Below are positions 24,990 to 37,224 of a stretch of 64,000 bases of DNA, in pieces. A program made the position numbers and the translations under genes. A model generated the notes under the pieces. The model did not search any database, was not told the origin of the DNA, and was given only the letters and a program-made list of their open reading frames with translations. This stretch comes from Riptortus pedestris. Taxonomy: Eukaryota > Arthropoda > Insecta > Hemiptera > Alydidae. Location: positions 100,509,001-100,573,000 of the forward strand of contig CM032228.1 in assembly GCA_019009955.1 (NCBI GenBank). Direction: 5' to 3'. Numbering within the stretch: position 1 is the stretch's first letter; every line of letters begins with the position of its first letter.

Positions 24990-25440
24990 AGAGAAAACAC
25001 TAAATTTGTTCATACACAATGAATACACATTAAAAGACTGTAGTAGCCTAATCAAAACTTCTTATTTATATCTGTCATACATTATTAGCCTCTCCACTAG
25101 TCATCGGTTGCCAAGTCAATGATTCCAAACACTTGAGAAAACATTTCTATTATTTCAGATGGTGTTGTTATCTTCTGAAATTTATATTGATGCGTTAGGT
25201 ATTTATATTGGCGGCATTCTTGTTTAGCCCTTTGTAAATATTGACTGGGTAAACACAACCCTTCCTCCGCTTTAGGAATCATTTGTATTGTATTTGTACA
25301 AACAGTTGTGCTATGCCCAATACGTGTCTAGTAAGTCTGTTCTACTACGGTAAGCAAATTAAGCATAAATATTCCTGGAAAATAGACGCTCGTTATTTTA
25401 TTAATAAAATGTAAAATATAGTTCTTTAGAAATTAATTTT
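24990..25440. other. Unassigned sequence
   Basis: A 61-codon minus-strand frame (25097-25282) has no domain I recognise. Nothing else is seen. Confidence 0.4.
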
Positions 25441-25455
25441 TTGAATGTGAGTTTA

Positions 25456-25650
25456 CAGGGTTGGCCTTAATCTCATGGTAAATCTTGAGAGGCGAGTTCG
25501 TTCCCCACCTGGGTAATAGGAATTTATTTAGTGAAGAAGTCATTAAATAAAATCATGAATCCCAACCTGGCTAGACAAGGGCTGTAACCAGTAGATAACC
25601 TGTCCCAATTAGCCGTAGTATTAGGTGGACGTAAATAAATAACAATAACT
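25456..25650 (+). mobile_element. tRNA-derived SINE, copy lacking the first part of the head
   Basis: It begins inside the tRNA-like head at ggttggccttaatctcatgg. It keeps the B-box region ggcgagttcgttccccacct, the attaaataaaatcat segment, aacctggctagacaagggct and agataacctgtcccaattag, and ends with gtggacgtaaataaataac. It is more diverged than the copies at 38653 and 40126. Confidence 0.8.
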
Positions 25651-25654
25651 ACAA

Positions 25655-27690
25655 GAACAATCAAGAGTAATCAGTTATTGATTTAAACTTTTATTGCAAA
25701 AGTTCACAGCCTGTATTACTAGGAAATATCGGTCATCTAGAGGTGATGGCTTGCAGACAAGAACGAATATAAAACCGTTAATATTTTTCATCTTGTGTCC
25801 ATTTGAAAAATATTATATCTCTAATCACGTTCTATTATTTGTTGCTATTTTTTTTCTATAACATGAATATTAACCGAGATTTTGTATTGTTTAGTTTCGC
25901 TTTCATTTTATCCTCTACTCATACTTAACTCAGGATTTCGAGAGGAAGTAAGATTGTAAAATTCTAAATATGTTATTAAGAGTGGGAAGGAAAAATGTTA
26001 TTGAACCAATATTGCTCTATATTTGAATTGTAATATTCTACATCGGTTCTTCCAATAATGATATTGATGAGCTGTACGACATGATGCAAAGGGGAACAAG
26101 GAAAAAAACTCATAAAAATAATAAATCTCGTGGCCGGATGATATTCCTTCGGAGCTGGTAAAATCTTGGAGGAAGTTTACCAGGTAATTTGGGATATATA
26201 GAAAATTGGGAGAAGGACGGCGGAAAGTCAAGGACAAATATTTAAGTTTTATTTTGTTGACTTTACATGATATAAACCAGTGACTAATGATTACATTTTT
26301 ATTTTATTGATTGCGCAGTTTAATGAAAAGTTACTATCATTTAATTAATTATTTTGTCGATAGCTCATTTTACAAAAAAAAGGGACTAATATCTAGGTTT
26401 TTATTTTCTCAAATATTTGTAATAAAAGTAACAGTAAAAAAATAAATCGTGTTATTGATTCCAGTCAAAATGTAACACACATATTATGTATACAGCCAAA
26501 CTTTTTTTTTCTTCTAGTAACTGCCAGTATTCGTTGGTATTTTTTTCAGTGGCATAAAGAACTTTTTATGTACCTACTGGATTTTAAAAACAGATCAATG
26601 CCAGAAATCTGGAAGATTTATTAAAATTTGTAAATGTACTAAACGGATGAGCATGTCCCTCCGGAAAGTGCGGCAAATATTGGTTTAGGCAATCCCTATT
26701 GTCGTTCTGTAAACCTAACTCCCCCTGTTCTGTTTGGTCTTATAGTATCAGAAGCTTTGGCCAAGAACCCATTTCCACGTTAAATCCATAAATAAATATT
26801 ACCAACAAATATCACGGGAGCCATTGATTCCCTAGAATTGCCTTGTATTACTTTAGGCATCTGTCGTATTTATTTTCACAGTGGAATGATTGAAATGTAT
26901 AGAACTTATTGCAAATATTTAATATTTCCTAGTAAAGTGGAATTTTTATTTAATTTTAAAGTAAATCGTAACTTCGGCTATAAAATGAACTCATAATTTA
27001 GCCTAGTTTATACATTAATTAAAAAACTATGGATAAACAAATTCTCTTGAACCTCGTAGGTAATTAGTAACTAACAAGAGGGATCACAAACAAAAACCAT
27101 AATATTGGCTTAATCTAAAAACCGAAATAAATTTGTTCCTATTGGATGTTTAAGAAAGATCAGGCAGGCTTAAGAGTTTTATTTATATAGTGAAATCATA
27201 TAGGCTTCAGTGCCAATTGCTTTCGCATTGAAGGGAACAAAAACTCGTTCGACGAAGAAAGGCAGTTAAAGAAGATTAAGTGAGACACTAAATCCATGGA
27301 CTGGGATTTGTACAATACATGCAAGTAGAGTGCAGTAGTACTGAACAACTGGGGCAATGATGAATATCATGAATATATTGATTTCGACTGCGAAATGCTC
27401 CTGGCAAGATCTTCAGTTTGTGAGTGTTTGTGTGTGTGTGTACATATACATGTACATGTGTATGTGTGTATTGATTTCAGTATCATTCGGCTGGGAAACA
27501 ATAATTGGGGATTCTCACAGCTTGCCAATGAACTTCTTGGTGATACTTAATGAATGGAGTTAACAGGCTGATGCATTCTGGGGATTACTTACAATTGCTC
27601 GTCTAATATTATTTATAATGTTAAAAGTCATTTTGTAACATTAAATACTATTTTATTAAAACTGACTTCAGATCATATTCTCTTTTTCCC
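25655..27690. other. Unassigned AT-rich sequence
   Basis: No gene or family member is recognised, apart from a very short R-like string (atgaatattaaccgagattt) at about 25863 and a (TG)n-rich patch at about 27419-27470. Confidence 0.45.

Positions 27691-27691
<1 letters not shown>

Positions 27692-27768
<77 letters not shown>
27692..27768. repeat. (TA)n tract at the left border of Tc1 copy A
   Basis: A pure TA run that directly abuts the transposon terminus. Confidence 0.95.
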
Positions 27769-27772
<4 letters not shown>

Positions 27773-28027
27773 CCGGGACAAAAAGATAGCCCACCCTATA
27801 TTTTTTCTCTTAATCATTTTTAACTATTGATATAATTTGTATTTATTAATATGTAGTGTATTCTGCTCAAATTTGAACCGATGATCAATCTAATAGGAGT
27901 CGGAAAAAAATAATTTGTAAGAATTAATAAATAATACTTGATTTGGGGTAAGACAAAAAGATAGCACAGTGAACAATAATAATAAAATCCTTTATTAAAA
28001 ATACATTAAAAGAATACAAATGAAAAT

Positions 28028-28690
28028 TCAATATCCTGTATACGCACCACCTTTTTCTAATGCAGCAATCATAAGATTTGAAAGTGAGTTAAAATGGCGA
28101 CGAATCAACTCTTGAGGTAGTTTGGTCCACTCCTCCTGAATTGTTTTTTTTAATTCTTCAACGCACTCAAATTGTCGGCTCCCACTGTAAACACTTCTAG
28201 CAAGATGTCCCCATACATTTTCGATGATATTAAAGTACGGGGAACGAGCCGGCCAATCTATAATTCTGATCCTTCCTTTTCTAAAAAATTCTTTTGCAAC
28301 TATCGCCGTATGAACTGGAGCATTATCTTGTTGAAAAATTACGTTCTCTTTAGGAACAAGTTCAAAATATTGTAGTTGGTTTTCTAACAAATTAACATAT
28401 TGCTGACTGTTCATTCTACCAGAAATAAACACGATATCAGTTTTGTGATCATTGCCAATGCCTCCCCATATCATGACGCTGCCTCCTCCCATTTGCCTCT
28501 TGGAAAACATTTTTTCTTCTTTCCGTAGATCTTGGTAATAGTGTGCCCAGCCATCAGGACCGTCGAGGTTGAATTTTTTTTCGTCGGTGAACAAGATTTC
28601 TTTCCACTTGTCTTTCCATTGGACATGTTCACGGGCAAACTCCTTACGCCTTTCTTTATGCGCCATGCTTAGAGGTGGCATACCTTTCAT
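28028..28690 (-). pseudogene. Tc1-type DD34E transposase, catalytic domain of copy A (N-terminal domain lost)
   Basis: Tc1 transposases cut and paste their own element at TA dinucleotides using a DDE/RNase H-like fold. This 220-codon open frame covers the catalytic half. It opens near MAHKERRKEFAREHVQWKDK, carries the first Asp in FTDEKKF, the GGGSVMIWGGI segment, the second Asp in FQQDNAPVHTA and the Glu in SPYFNIIENVWG. I count 34 residues between the second Asp and the Glu (DD34E). The usual SPDLNPIE is changed to SPYFNIIE. Family members are about 340 residues long. Here the paired helix-turn-helix DNA-binding region is missing because an R fragment starts at 28693. The frame itself has no stop codon, but the protein should not bind its ends. 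The only other coding remnant is the first ~18 codons at 28969-29022. Confidence 0.9.
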
Positions 28691-28692
28691 TT

Positions 28693-28968
<276 letters not shown>

Positions 28969-28974
<6 letters not shown>

Positions 28975-29022
28975 CTGAATGATATTTTTTTCACCTGGTG
29001 ATAATGATTTTGCTCGTCCCAT
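28969..29022 (-). pseudogene. Tc1 transposase N-terminal stub (copy A)
   Basis: From an ATG at 29022 the minus strand reads [18 protein letters not shown], typical of the start of Tc1-type transposases just before the first helix-turn-helix. The frame runs into the R fragment after this. Confidence 0.75.
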
Positions 29023-29310
29023 CTCACTAAAATAATGTTAACAGCTTAAAAGAATAAACAGAACTGGATTAGCCTTGTCTACTCAGAGGGATTTGGTTTT
29101 CTTGGAAAGAAACAATAGGTGTGCTATCTTTTTGTCTAACCCCAAATCAAGTAATAATATTAATTCTCACAAGCTGTTTTTCCTACCTCCTTAGTCCTTA
29201 ATAAAACCTTAATTCTTAATGAATCCTTTAATCCTTAACCCCTATTGATTAAGAGAAAAAATATAGGTTGGGCTATCTTTTTGTCCCGGACCTTATATAT
29301 ATATATACAT

Positions 29311-29502
29311 ACTTGTGTTACTGCTCTAGTGGTCGCAATTATTGTTTTATCGTTACTCAACTCGATATATAAGAATTTCATGGAAAACTATAGATAAGGA
29401 TCGTCAACGACTGAAATCGGACCATGGGGAGGGGGGTGGTTTAGAGGGGAAGAATTTTGTAAATTCGAAATATCATCGTTATAAGTCTGATCGAAAAATG
29501 GC
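29311..29502 (-). repeat. Family R partial copy, first of two 192-bp direct duplicates
   Basis: It contains the ctctagtggtcgcaattatt segment, the G-rich tract (29427-29451) and tctgatcgaaaaatggc. It is repeated at 30445-30636 with 2 differences that I can see in 192 bp. It breaks off into the inverted transposase copy at a GGC shared by both partners (29500-29502). Confidence 0.85.
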
Positions 29503-30377
29503 GTAAGGAGTTTGCCCGTGAACATGTCCAATGGAAAGACAAGTGGAAAGAAATCTTGTTCACCGACGAAAAAAAATTCAACCTCGACGGTCCTGATGGC
29601 TGGGCACACTATTACCAAGATCTACGGAAAGAAGAAAAAATGTTTTCCAAGAGGCAAATGGGAGGAGGCAGCGTCATGATATGGGGAGGCATTGGCAATG
29701 ATCACAAAACTGATATCGTGTTTATTTCTGGTAGAATGAACAGTCAGCAATATGTTAATTTGTTAGAAAACCAACTACAATATTTTGAACTTGTTCCTAA
29801 AGAGAACGTAATTTTTCAACAAGATAATGCTCCAGTTCATACGGCGATAGTTGCAAAAGAATTTTTTAGAAAAGGAAGGATCAGAATTATAGATTGGCCG
29901 GCTCGTTCCCCGTACTTTAATATCATCGAAAATGTATGGGGACATCTTGCTAGAAGTGTTTACAGTGGGAGCCGACAATTTGAGTGCGTTGAAGAATTAA
30001 AAAAAACAATTCAGGAGGAGTGGACCAAACTACCTCAAGAGTTGATTCGTCGCCATTTTAACTCACTTTCAAATCTTATGATTGCTGCATTAGAAAAAGG
30101 TGGTGCGTATACAGGATATTGAATTTTCATTTGTATTCTTTTAATGTATTTTTAATAAAGGATTTTATTATTATTGTTCACTGTGCTATCTTTTTGTCTT
30201 ACCCCAAATCAAGTATTATTTATTAATTCTTACAAATTATTTTTTTCCGACTCCTATTAGATTGATCATCGGTTCAAATTTGAGCAGAATACACTACATA
30301 TTAATAAATACAAATTATATCAATAGTTAAAAATGATTAAGAGAAAAAATATAGGGTGGGCTATCTTTTTGTCCCGG

Positions 30378-30382
<5 letters not shown>
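29500..30382 (+). mobile_element. Inverted partial duplicate of the Tc1 element (copy B)
   Basis: This segment is the reverse complement of 27769-28650, from inside the transposase gene to the terminal repeat AGGTCCGGGAC at 30371-30382. The sub-terminal direct repeat is included (about 30180-30200). The 5' part of the element is absent. Confidence 0.9.
29502..30122 (+). pseudogene. Tc1-type DD34E transposase catalytic domain, copy B
   Basis: It starts mid-codon at the duplication junction and reads RKEFAREHVQWKDKWKEIL and onwards to the stop after GGAYTGY at 30122. Over the 187 residues from FTDEKKF to the end the protein is identical to copy A, including all three catalytic acidic residues. 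There is no N-terminal domain and no natural start codon, so it is a duplicated fragment rather than a gene. The identity with copy A implies a recent event. Confidence 0.9.

Positions 30383-30444
<62 letters not shown>
30383..30444. repeat. (TA)n tract at the right border of Tc1 copy B
   Basis: TA run between the terminal repeat of copy B and the second 192-bp flank duplicate. Confidence 0.95.
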
Positions 30445-30446
<2 letters not shown>

Positions 30447-31276
30447 TTGTGTTACTGCTCTAGTGGTCGCAATTATTGTTTTATCGTTACTCAACTGGAT
30501 ATATAAGAATTTCATGGAAAACTATAGATAAGGATCGTCAACGACTGAAATCGGACCATGGGGAGGGGGGTGGTTTAGAGGGGAAGAATTTTGAAAATTC
30601 GAAATATCATCGTTATAAGTCTGATCGAAAAATGGCACACAACTGATATTATTGGAAATTTAACTGTCCATAAATGTTGTTATATACATATTTTCTCTAA
30701 GGTTAATATTAACCGAGATATTTGGAATTTTTAGTTTTCAGCCTTCAGTAAACCCCCACTCCTACTCATGCCCTAATAACAATAAGCTGTTATAACATGA
30801 ACCTCTTTATTCTAAGCTTAAATACCAAATATTGTTTCTATTGGACCTTTAATATGCGTGATACATGAAAATTCGTTGTGCGATGCTGTCATCAATTAAG
30901 GTTTTACAATACATTCTAGTCTCGAAAATCTTTATTTGATCTATACTGCACTCGATATTTAACTGTTTTATTCAACACTAAAGATCGTATTTGTGGCTGA
31001 CAGAAATTGGACCATTAGAGAAAAGGGGAATTCGAAATATCAAAAAATTCAAAATATCTCTGTTATTTTGAGTGGGATCGTACAATGTTATAGAATCAAT
31101 CTTCCTAACTGTTTGTTTACATTTCATATGCTTTCCGTCGGGAGGTTTCTTATTATCGTTTGTATTTATTCACTTAATATTCACGGGGGTGTACCGATAT
31201 TTAGATTTATCTATTGTTAAACTTCACGCGAGAAATCTGATCAGTTTACGCAGCCCCTGCGTGACGGACTTTTTTT
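30445..31276 (-). repeat. Family R dispersed repeat, long form with internal duplication (copy 6)
   Basis: This is the right-hand portion of the R copy into which Tc1 inserted. After the 192-bp duplicate (to 30636) it continues through ttaatattaaccgagatatt (30701), cttcagtaaacccccactcc (30745), a second actcgatatttaactgtttt/aaattggacca block (30950-31015) and tcacgcgagaaatctgatca (31224). It ends at end B, cgcagcccctgcgtgacgga then cttttttt. The internal block is present twice. Confidence 0.75.
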
Positions 31277-31924
31277 GCTTAGGTTAGTACAATCTTTATT
31301 GTCTAGCAGGAAACCGCTATTTCAATCTGTCAACGACGGGTACCACGGCTAGTGGAGAAATAACTGGATTCAAGAGGTAATTTTCCTTTTCTTGGAGGCT
31401 AGTAATTTGTTTGGCAAAGCCCAAGGCTTTCAGAAGGCTGATTAGTTAGTTGTGCTTGTACTGATTAGAATCAATAGTATTTATCTGCGTGAATTTGAGC
31501 CGGACCATTCATACATACACCGGTTCGGGGAAGCAATGGCCCAGGTGGTTGGCCAAATAACAAGCCAGATCTCCAGTTGACAGTTAACGAGCACAACAAA
31601 AACCAAACAGATACATATCTAGGCAGCTGACAGATTCTTGGTGGCTACCTGTGTTTTCCCAAATCCCTACGATAATAAGGTCTCACTGCTTCACCCTTGC
31701 TTAGCACATTTGTTTGTTCAACTGCCTACCACAAACAGGGAAGCATTCAGCTTAGGGTTGAAAGAGGTCGGAACAAAATTGTTTTGACCCACTTATTCCA
31801 TAGCCCTTGTTTTTGCAATACTTGGAAAATAAACATTCTCCGGAGTGCCAGGACGTGGCGGGAAAACAATTTCTTTCAACATTCTACTAAGACAGTAATT
31901 TTCATTTTGTCGAAATGTGCCCAA

Positions 31925-33500
31925 AATTCAGCACTCGTTGAACCTGAAAATCCCAACTGTAAAATCATAGCATTTGCTGATGATATCATTTTATTAGTAA
32001 TCTCAATGGATTTCAAACAGCTGGAGCCTGATTCAAATAAGGTTTTGAAGGAAATTAGTGATTGGGCCTTAAATAATAAATTAACATTTAATCTAGAGAA
32101 ATGTAATTATATAATTTTCTCCAGAGAAATCAGAAGAAATATTCCTGATTTAAACATTATTATTGACAATTATAAAATAAATTCTGTCCAAGAAATAAAA
32201 TATTTAGGAATAATAATTGATAATAAATTTTGGTGGAATCACCGTATAGCATATTTACAAAATAAATTATTAAAATTAATTAATTTGTTATTAATTGCAG
32301 CTAAATCAACGTGGGGACTCCAATCTGGAGCATTAAATGTAATTTATTAAGGAGCTATTTTACCGGCGTTAACCTATGCAATACCAATATGGAAAACGGG
32401 CTTAAATAAGAAATATAATGTTAAAAAGCTCGAGAGGGTTCAAAGGTTCATTGGAATTAAAGTAATAAAAGGATATCGCACTATTTCATTTGTAGCTGCA
32501 TGTGTCTTGGGTCCCTTTACGATAATAGCGGAAGAATATGCTGACAGATATAACATACTAAAACTGCATCAAACTACTAACGAAATAACAGCAGAAAAAG
32601 TAGAATACCCGGTACCTTACATGGATTGAACACATCCTGGACTAACACCCGACATTGTAATTATTACAGAAAATACTAATCACTCATACCAATATACAAT
32701 TTACACAGACAGTAGCAAGGATGTACAGGACTCAGGCGATGCCTTTATCATTTTTGTAGGAAATAAAATTGATGATGTTATAAAATGTAAAAAATCTAAA
32801 TTAGGCAACCATTGTTCAAATAACCAAGGCGAAATTATTGCCGTCTTACATGCTCTAAAGTACGTAAATGAAATGGACTTGCCACTTGCATTCTACTACA
32901 CACAGACAGTCAAATGCTTTTACACAAACTAGACAACATAAAAAACCACGTCGTACATATAGAACAAATACGCCATAATATAACACAATTAAAAAACAGA
33001 CTGACGTTCATTCACTTCATTTGGGTCAAGGCACATGTAGGAATTATGGGCAATGAAATAGTCGATATCCACGCCAAAAGTGCCTCTAAAAGTAGCGAAG
33101 AGGTAATTTACAATAAAATTACTCCAACTGTGTTAAAATCTTTACTAAGAGAAAAAAGTTTTAATTTGTGGCAACAGAGATGGGTTCAAACAGATAAATG
33201 ATTACTTATAAAATCATACATCCCAGTTTTAAAAACCAATATCTCACTATCCCAACATACATTTTATCCAACACAAATACTAACTGCAGACGGAAATACA
33301 AACTCTTCCTTATACAGAGTCAAACTTACTGACTCAAATACTTGTAAATGCGACAGCTACACTGAACAGACCCACCTGATTCATGAATGTAGACTGACCC
33401 AAGACATACAAAGACAGTTAAAGACTCATATTCCCCATCAGTCCCGATGTTTTATTTTCAAAACACATAAATTTATTAAAAACAATAGCCTATAATAATA
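31925..33500 (+). pseudogene. Non-LTR retrotransposon ORF2 pseudogene: reverse transcriptase C-half, RNase H, zinc-knuckle
   Basis: The frame carries the RT catalytic box IAFADDIILLV (FADD at 31973-31984), then NNKLTFNLEKCNYIIFSR and IKYLGIIIDNKF (RT motifs D/E). After the stop at 32348 it continues in the same frame through the thumb (ALTYAIPIWKTG, KLERVQRFIGIK). RNase H follows with IYTDSSK (about 32697), NNQGEIIAVLHALKYV (about 32820), YTQTVK/TDSQ-like residues with a frameshift near 32900, and WVKAHVGIMGNEIVD (about 33022-33066). The C-terminal knuckle reads CKCDSYTEQTHLIHEC (about 33345-33395). RT plus C-terminal RNase H and CxC...HxxxxC suggests an R1/I-type clade (inference). The endonuclease and RT fingers are absent. 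At least two in-frame stops and a frameshift make it inactive. Confidence 0.85.
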
Positions 33501-33654
33501 ATGATATTCTTAAGCCGAGGACGAATATACCTATATAATATAATATTAATATTATGTAATTTTTTTTATTGGTTATTTAATTGTATTCCTGAATTTTCTA
33601 TTTGATGTCTTTTTTGTTTTATTTAGTCAAATTTAATTTTCATAATCTTATTTC

Positions 33655-33957
33655 CATTTTAAAGAAAAGAATGCCTAACTGCAATGTGTGTAATGCTCCG
33701 CTTACAATAAAACACATCCTAACAGACTGCAAAAGACGTGACCATCTAAAGATCCCTCATGACTTACACGACTTACTTACTGAAGGTAGCCCACACATAC
33801 CCATAATACTCCAACATTTACATGATATACAATTGATGATATTAACATATACTCACAAATTTAGAATTGTTACATTTTAAAATCCTTTTTAATCCTTCTT
33901 AAATTAAATATTTTAAATTCCAGCTAAACCGTTTTACTGTATGTTTATGTGTGTGTA

Positions 33958-33994
<37 letters not shown>

Positions 33995-34565
33995 TTGCGC
34001 GTGTGTTTGTGAGTGCGTGCGTGTGAGTGTATGTGCCTGCACGCGTGTGTGTACGTGTGCATGCGAGAGTGAGTGTGTATGCATGTTTGAATGTGTGATA
34101 AAGAAAGTGAGAGCATATGATTGTAAATATTTTAGGTGTTAGAAATCTTCATTTTATTTACATACTAATTTATATTTATTTGATTTTAGTTTAGTTTTTA
34201 TCCATGGAAATTATATAATTGTTTACGTAATTTTATTAGTCTTTACAGTTTATGTTTTTGAACTTAATGTTTTGTTTTTATTTATTTATTTTATTTGTTA
34301 TTTTGTGTTTATTGTTGTTTTTCGTTGTTTGGTTATTTGATTTCGTTCTATTATTTAGTTGTGTTTTATTTAGTTGTGTTTCGTTATATTGTTGCGTTCT
34401 GTTATTTAGTCGAGTTTTGTTATTTGTTTGCGTTCTTATTTTGTATTATTTAATTTTTCTTGTTTCTATTTTCATTTTGTATTTTGTTTATATAAATTGT
34501 TTTTGTTGTTTTTTATGAGCAATATCGCCTCGCTGCGAACGCTCCAAAAATAAAATAAATAAATA
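33655..34565 (+). pseudogene. 3' end of a second non-LTR retrotransposon (zinc-knuckle plus T-rich 3' UTR)
   Basis: The frame from 33671 reads MPNCNVCNAPLTIKHILTDC, the canonical CxxC..LTIKHILxxC terminus of jockey-like ORF2, and stops at 33878. Next come a (TG)n tract (33948-34030) and a T-rich 3' UTR with many GTTTTGT/GTTATTTAG quasi-repeats (34250-34510). A hairpin-like end follows (gagcaatatcgcctcgctgc then gaacgctcc, 34516-34544), with an (AAATA)n tail to about 34567. The end matches, inverted, the element at 39603. It lies directly behind the RT pseudogene but has its own C-terminus, so it is a separate insertion. Confidence 0.75.
33948..34030. repeat. (TG)n microsatellite
   Basis: A TG-rich run in the 3' UTR of the LINE fragment. 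The Cys/Val and His/Thr open frames on the two strands are translations of it. Confidence 0.95.
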
Positions 34566-34649
34566 AATATGTATATATATCATTATATAAAAATTGTTAA
34601 AAGTTTTTTCAAAATGCACCTATAATGCAAATATGCATGGGATGTACAG

Positions 34650-34660
34650 AAAAATAAAAT

Positions 34661-34708
<48 letters not shown>
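34650..34708 (+). other. Poly(A) run of about 43 nt preceded by AATAAA
   Basis: The string gaaaaataaaatccctc leads into roughly 43 consecutive A. A polyadenylation signal 10-15 nt before a pure A tail is what a retroposed transcript would leave. No parent transcript can be recognised in 34568-34650. Confidence 0.5.
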
Positions 34709-34713
<5 letters not shown>

Positions 34714-34977
34714 AATGGTGGAAGGTGAAATGTAATCATCAAACGTATTCGTTTTGAAAATATCCACATTATGTTCTTAACAAGAAAAATACGCAATGCA
34801 TTTGGTGTGTACGGATATTTACATCAAACTGGTTATTGATTCATTTGTTTCAATGTGTTCTTTGTTCATTCATTTTAAAATTTATTATTTACACCTAAAA
34901 CCTAATTATTGAATAAAACAATGTTTATTATGTTGTTTATATCTAATTATTGCCACGCTTCTTCTGTAACCGATTTT

Positions 34978-35096
34978 AACAGATTCTCTTAAGAGAAATC
35001 TGCTATTGAGGCTGTACTCATGAGGCGATTTTCGAAAAATATCCTCAAATCTCCATCGATCGTAACTACTCACGAACAAAAGGAGCTTCCAAAATT

Positions 35097-35153
<57 letters not shown>

Positions 35154-35157
35154 CACA

Positions 35158-35200
<43 letters not shown>

Positions 35201-35490
35201 TCATATATACATATACACACACATATAAACTTGTCTGTTAACGTTCTAGCTGTCGCAATTTTTGATTGATCTTTACCAAACGCGATATTGAAAGGTTTTA
35301 AGTAAAGACGAAGTTCATAACAAAATATCATTGTAATTATGAGTGGGATCGTAAAATGTTTTAGATCCAATCTTGCTAAACAATTGATGGTCTACAATTG
35401 TTGTCGTATGCATTTTTTTTTACTCAAATATTAAGCAAGTTATTCTTTCTTTCTCATTTTCAGACTTCAGTAAACCCCCACTTCTGATCT
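34978..35490 (-). repeat. Family R dispersed repeat, copy 7
   Basis: It starts with acagattctcttaagagaaa (a compensated version of the palindrome: both arms changed, pairing kept). It passes catcgatcgtaactactcac, a (CT)n(TA)n expansion at 35101-35195 and gctgtcgcaatttttgattg, and reaches cttcagtaaacccccacttc at 35466. The G-rich tract is deleted. Confidence 0.75.
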
Positions 35491-35494
35491 CTTT

Positions 35495-37220
35495 TACTTT
35501 TACTTAGAAATAAATGTTAAATGGTGATTTAAGGTCAATAGTGTGTCATACCAGCAAGTCGGAAGTCTCTATAGTTTACCGGTAGATTTCTATTTTCATG
35601 TCTCCATCTGGTTATTTTGGAAGTGACCGCATTGATGCTAAAGTGGAATGTATGTGTACTCCTAAAGTAATGACATACAGATATGAAAAATGTGAAGTGT
35701 AAAAAAGAATTTTCCCAATTTGTTTCAGCACACAAAGTGGGTGTTCATAAGTAACAATAAATAAATTAATGAAAATAATTAAGTGAATGAGAATTCTATG
35801 CTTTATCATTTAGTTATGTATAGAATAAATTATTATTTTGGATTTATCATTTCACTTAAAATAAACGGAAAATCAAGTTCAAATATGTTTGTAGTATAAT
35901 AATAAAAAATAAATGCTTTTGAATTATCCGTTACGATGACTAATTCATAAAACTTGCTTACAGAGCTTATTGTATTATTTCTGTATGAAGCCTTAATGGT
36001 TATAATTTTATATCTTAGGGATTAAAGACCAAGGAAACCTGTCAAAAGCCTATTGTATTATGAAGACCCTTTGTATCAGAAGCCCTTGTTTAATGTTTCA
36101 TGGCGACTTCTAAGGAGTTTGTACACCTTTCTATTATAACAGATATTTCTTATATACCTCATTCCTATCAAAAGTATATATGTATATATATATATACATA
36201 TATATATATAGTACGCAAAGAATTTCTCTTTTTTTGCGAGTTGTGTATTTCCCAGGCTCAGTTATCTCTGTTCCGATGAAACTAGGGCTATAGGGATCAA
36301 TATCGGAAAACAAGATAAATAAAATTGTAAATATTCCTTGGGAGAAACGAGATAAACCAACATGGATTACTCTTAGTAATAACTTGCAGAATTTCGAACG
36401 AAGGGTTACTGTTGTCCAGCTTTATTTATTTCTGTTATTAGTTTTTTCTCTTCTTTCTCTTTGTTATTCAAGAAAAAATGCCGAATGTAAATATAATTTA
36501 TTTCATCGGTGTATCTGATTTATAGAATTAGTCTGTAATTCTGTTTGCTACTGTCTAACAATTCTCACTTTCTTCCAGACGATGGGTTAATACATTTGGT
36601 GTTAATGCCTATATGGATCACTTTGTCAGACATGTATGATTTTGTCACCCGAATATGGGTAATTTTACTAATTGCAATTGTGCTTCTATGTATCCCTGTT
36701 TCATTAGTGTTTTCCAGGTAGCAGATGTTTGATCCACGATGATCAAATGCATGTCAAATTTGAGCCTGCAATTCAGAGTAAAATGTTTTGGACTGAAGTG
36801 ATTTTTTGCTGATTTGAGTAGTGAAACTTCGCAAAGGTATTAATAAGAGCATGTGTAACAAGGATTGCAAGAAATATTTTCATGGAGTCAGGAAAAAAAA
36901 AGTTTTAAAGTTGGTGGATTTTGTAAAGAGGAAAGCCAGTTTAAGGGATTCTTGCCTAAGCTGCGTCCACTCACTGTGTGAAGTTAGGAAGCTAGGAAAC
37001 ATTTTTGATACTAGAACGTACTTTCTAGATTTGTATGACATCTTTTTGTATGAAGGATCTAAAGAAATTTTTATTATGACTTTTCCATAAAAGTAAACCT
37101 TCAAATTTCACAAATAACTTATATACCTACTTTCAAATGTGTTATACAGCTATTGCGTTACTGGGTGTACCTAGTGGGTGTGTGCGTGCGTGCGTGTATG
37201 TGTGTGTGTATATATATATA
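35495..37220. other. Unassigned AT-rich sequence
   Basis: No gene is recognised. A plus-strand 89-codon frame at 36821-37090 (basic N-terminus, scattered Cys) shows no known domain and is probably chance. A (TA)n patch lies at 36171-36210 and a TG-rich patch at 37178-37209. Confidence 0.4.
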
Positions 37221-37224
37221 TATA

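Noticed and set aside
28172..28375. 67-codon frame opposite the Tc1 transposase
   Set aside because: It is an antisense shadow, present identically opposite copy B at 29775-29978.
33899..34142. His/Thr-rich and Cys/Val-rich open frames
   Set aside because: Both strands of a (TG)n microsatellite read as protein; no domain is present.
34252..34518. 88-codon Phe/Leu/Val-rich frame resembling a membrane protein
   Set aside because: Same T-rich LINE 3' UTR type as at 39678-40074, in the opposite orientation.
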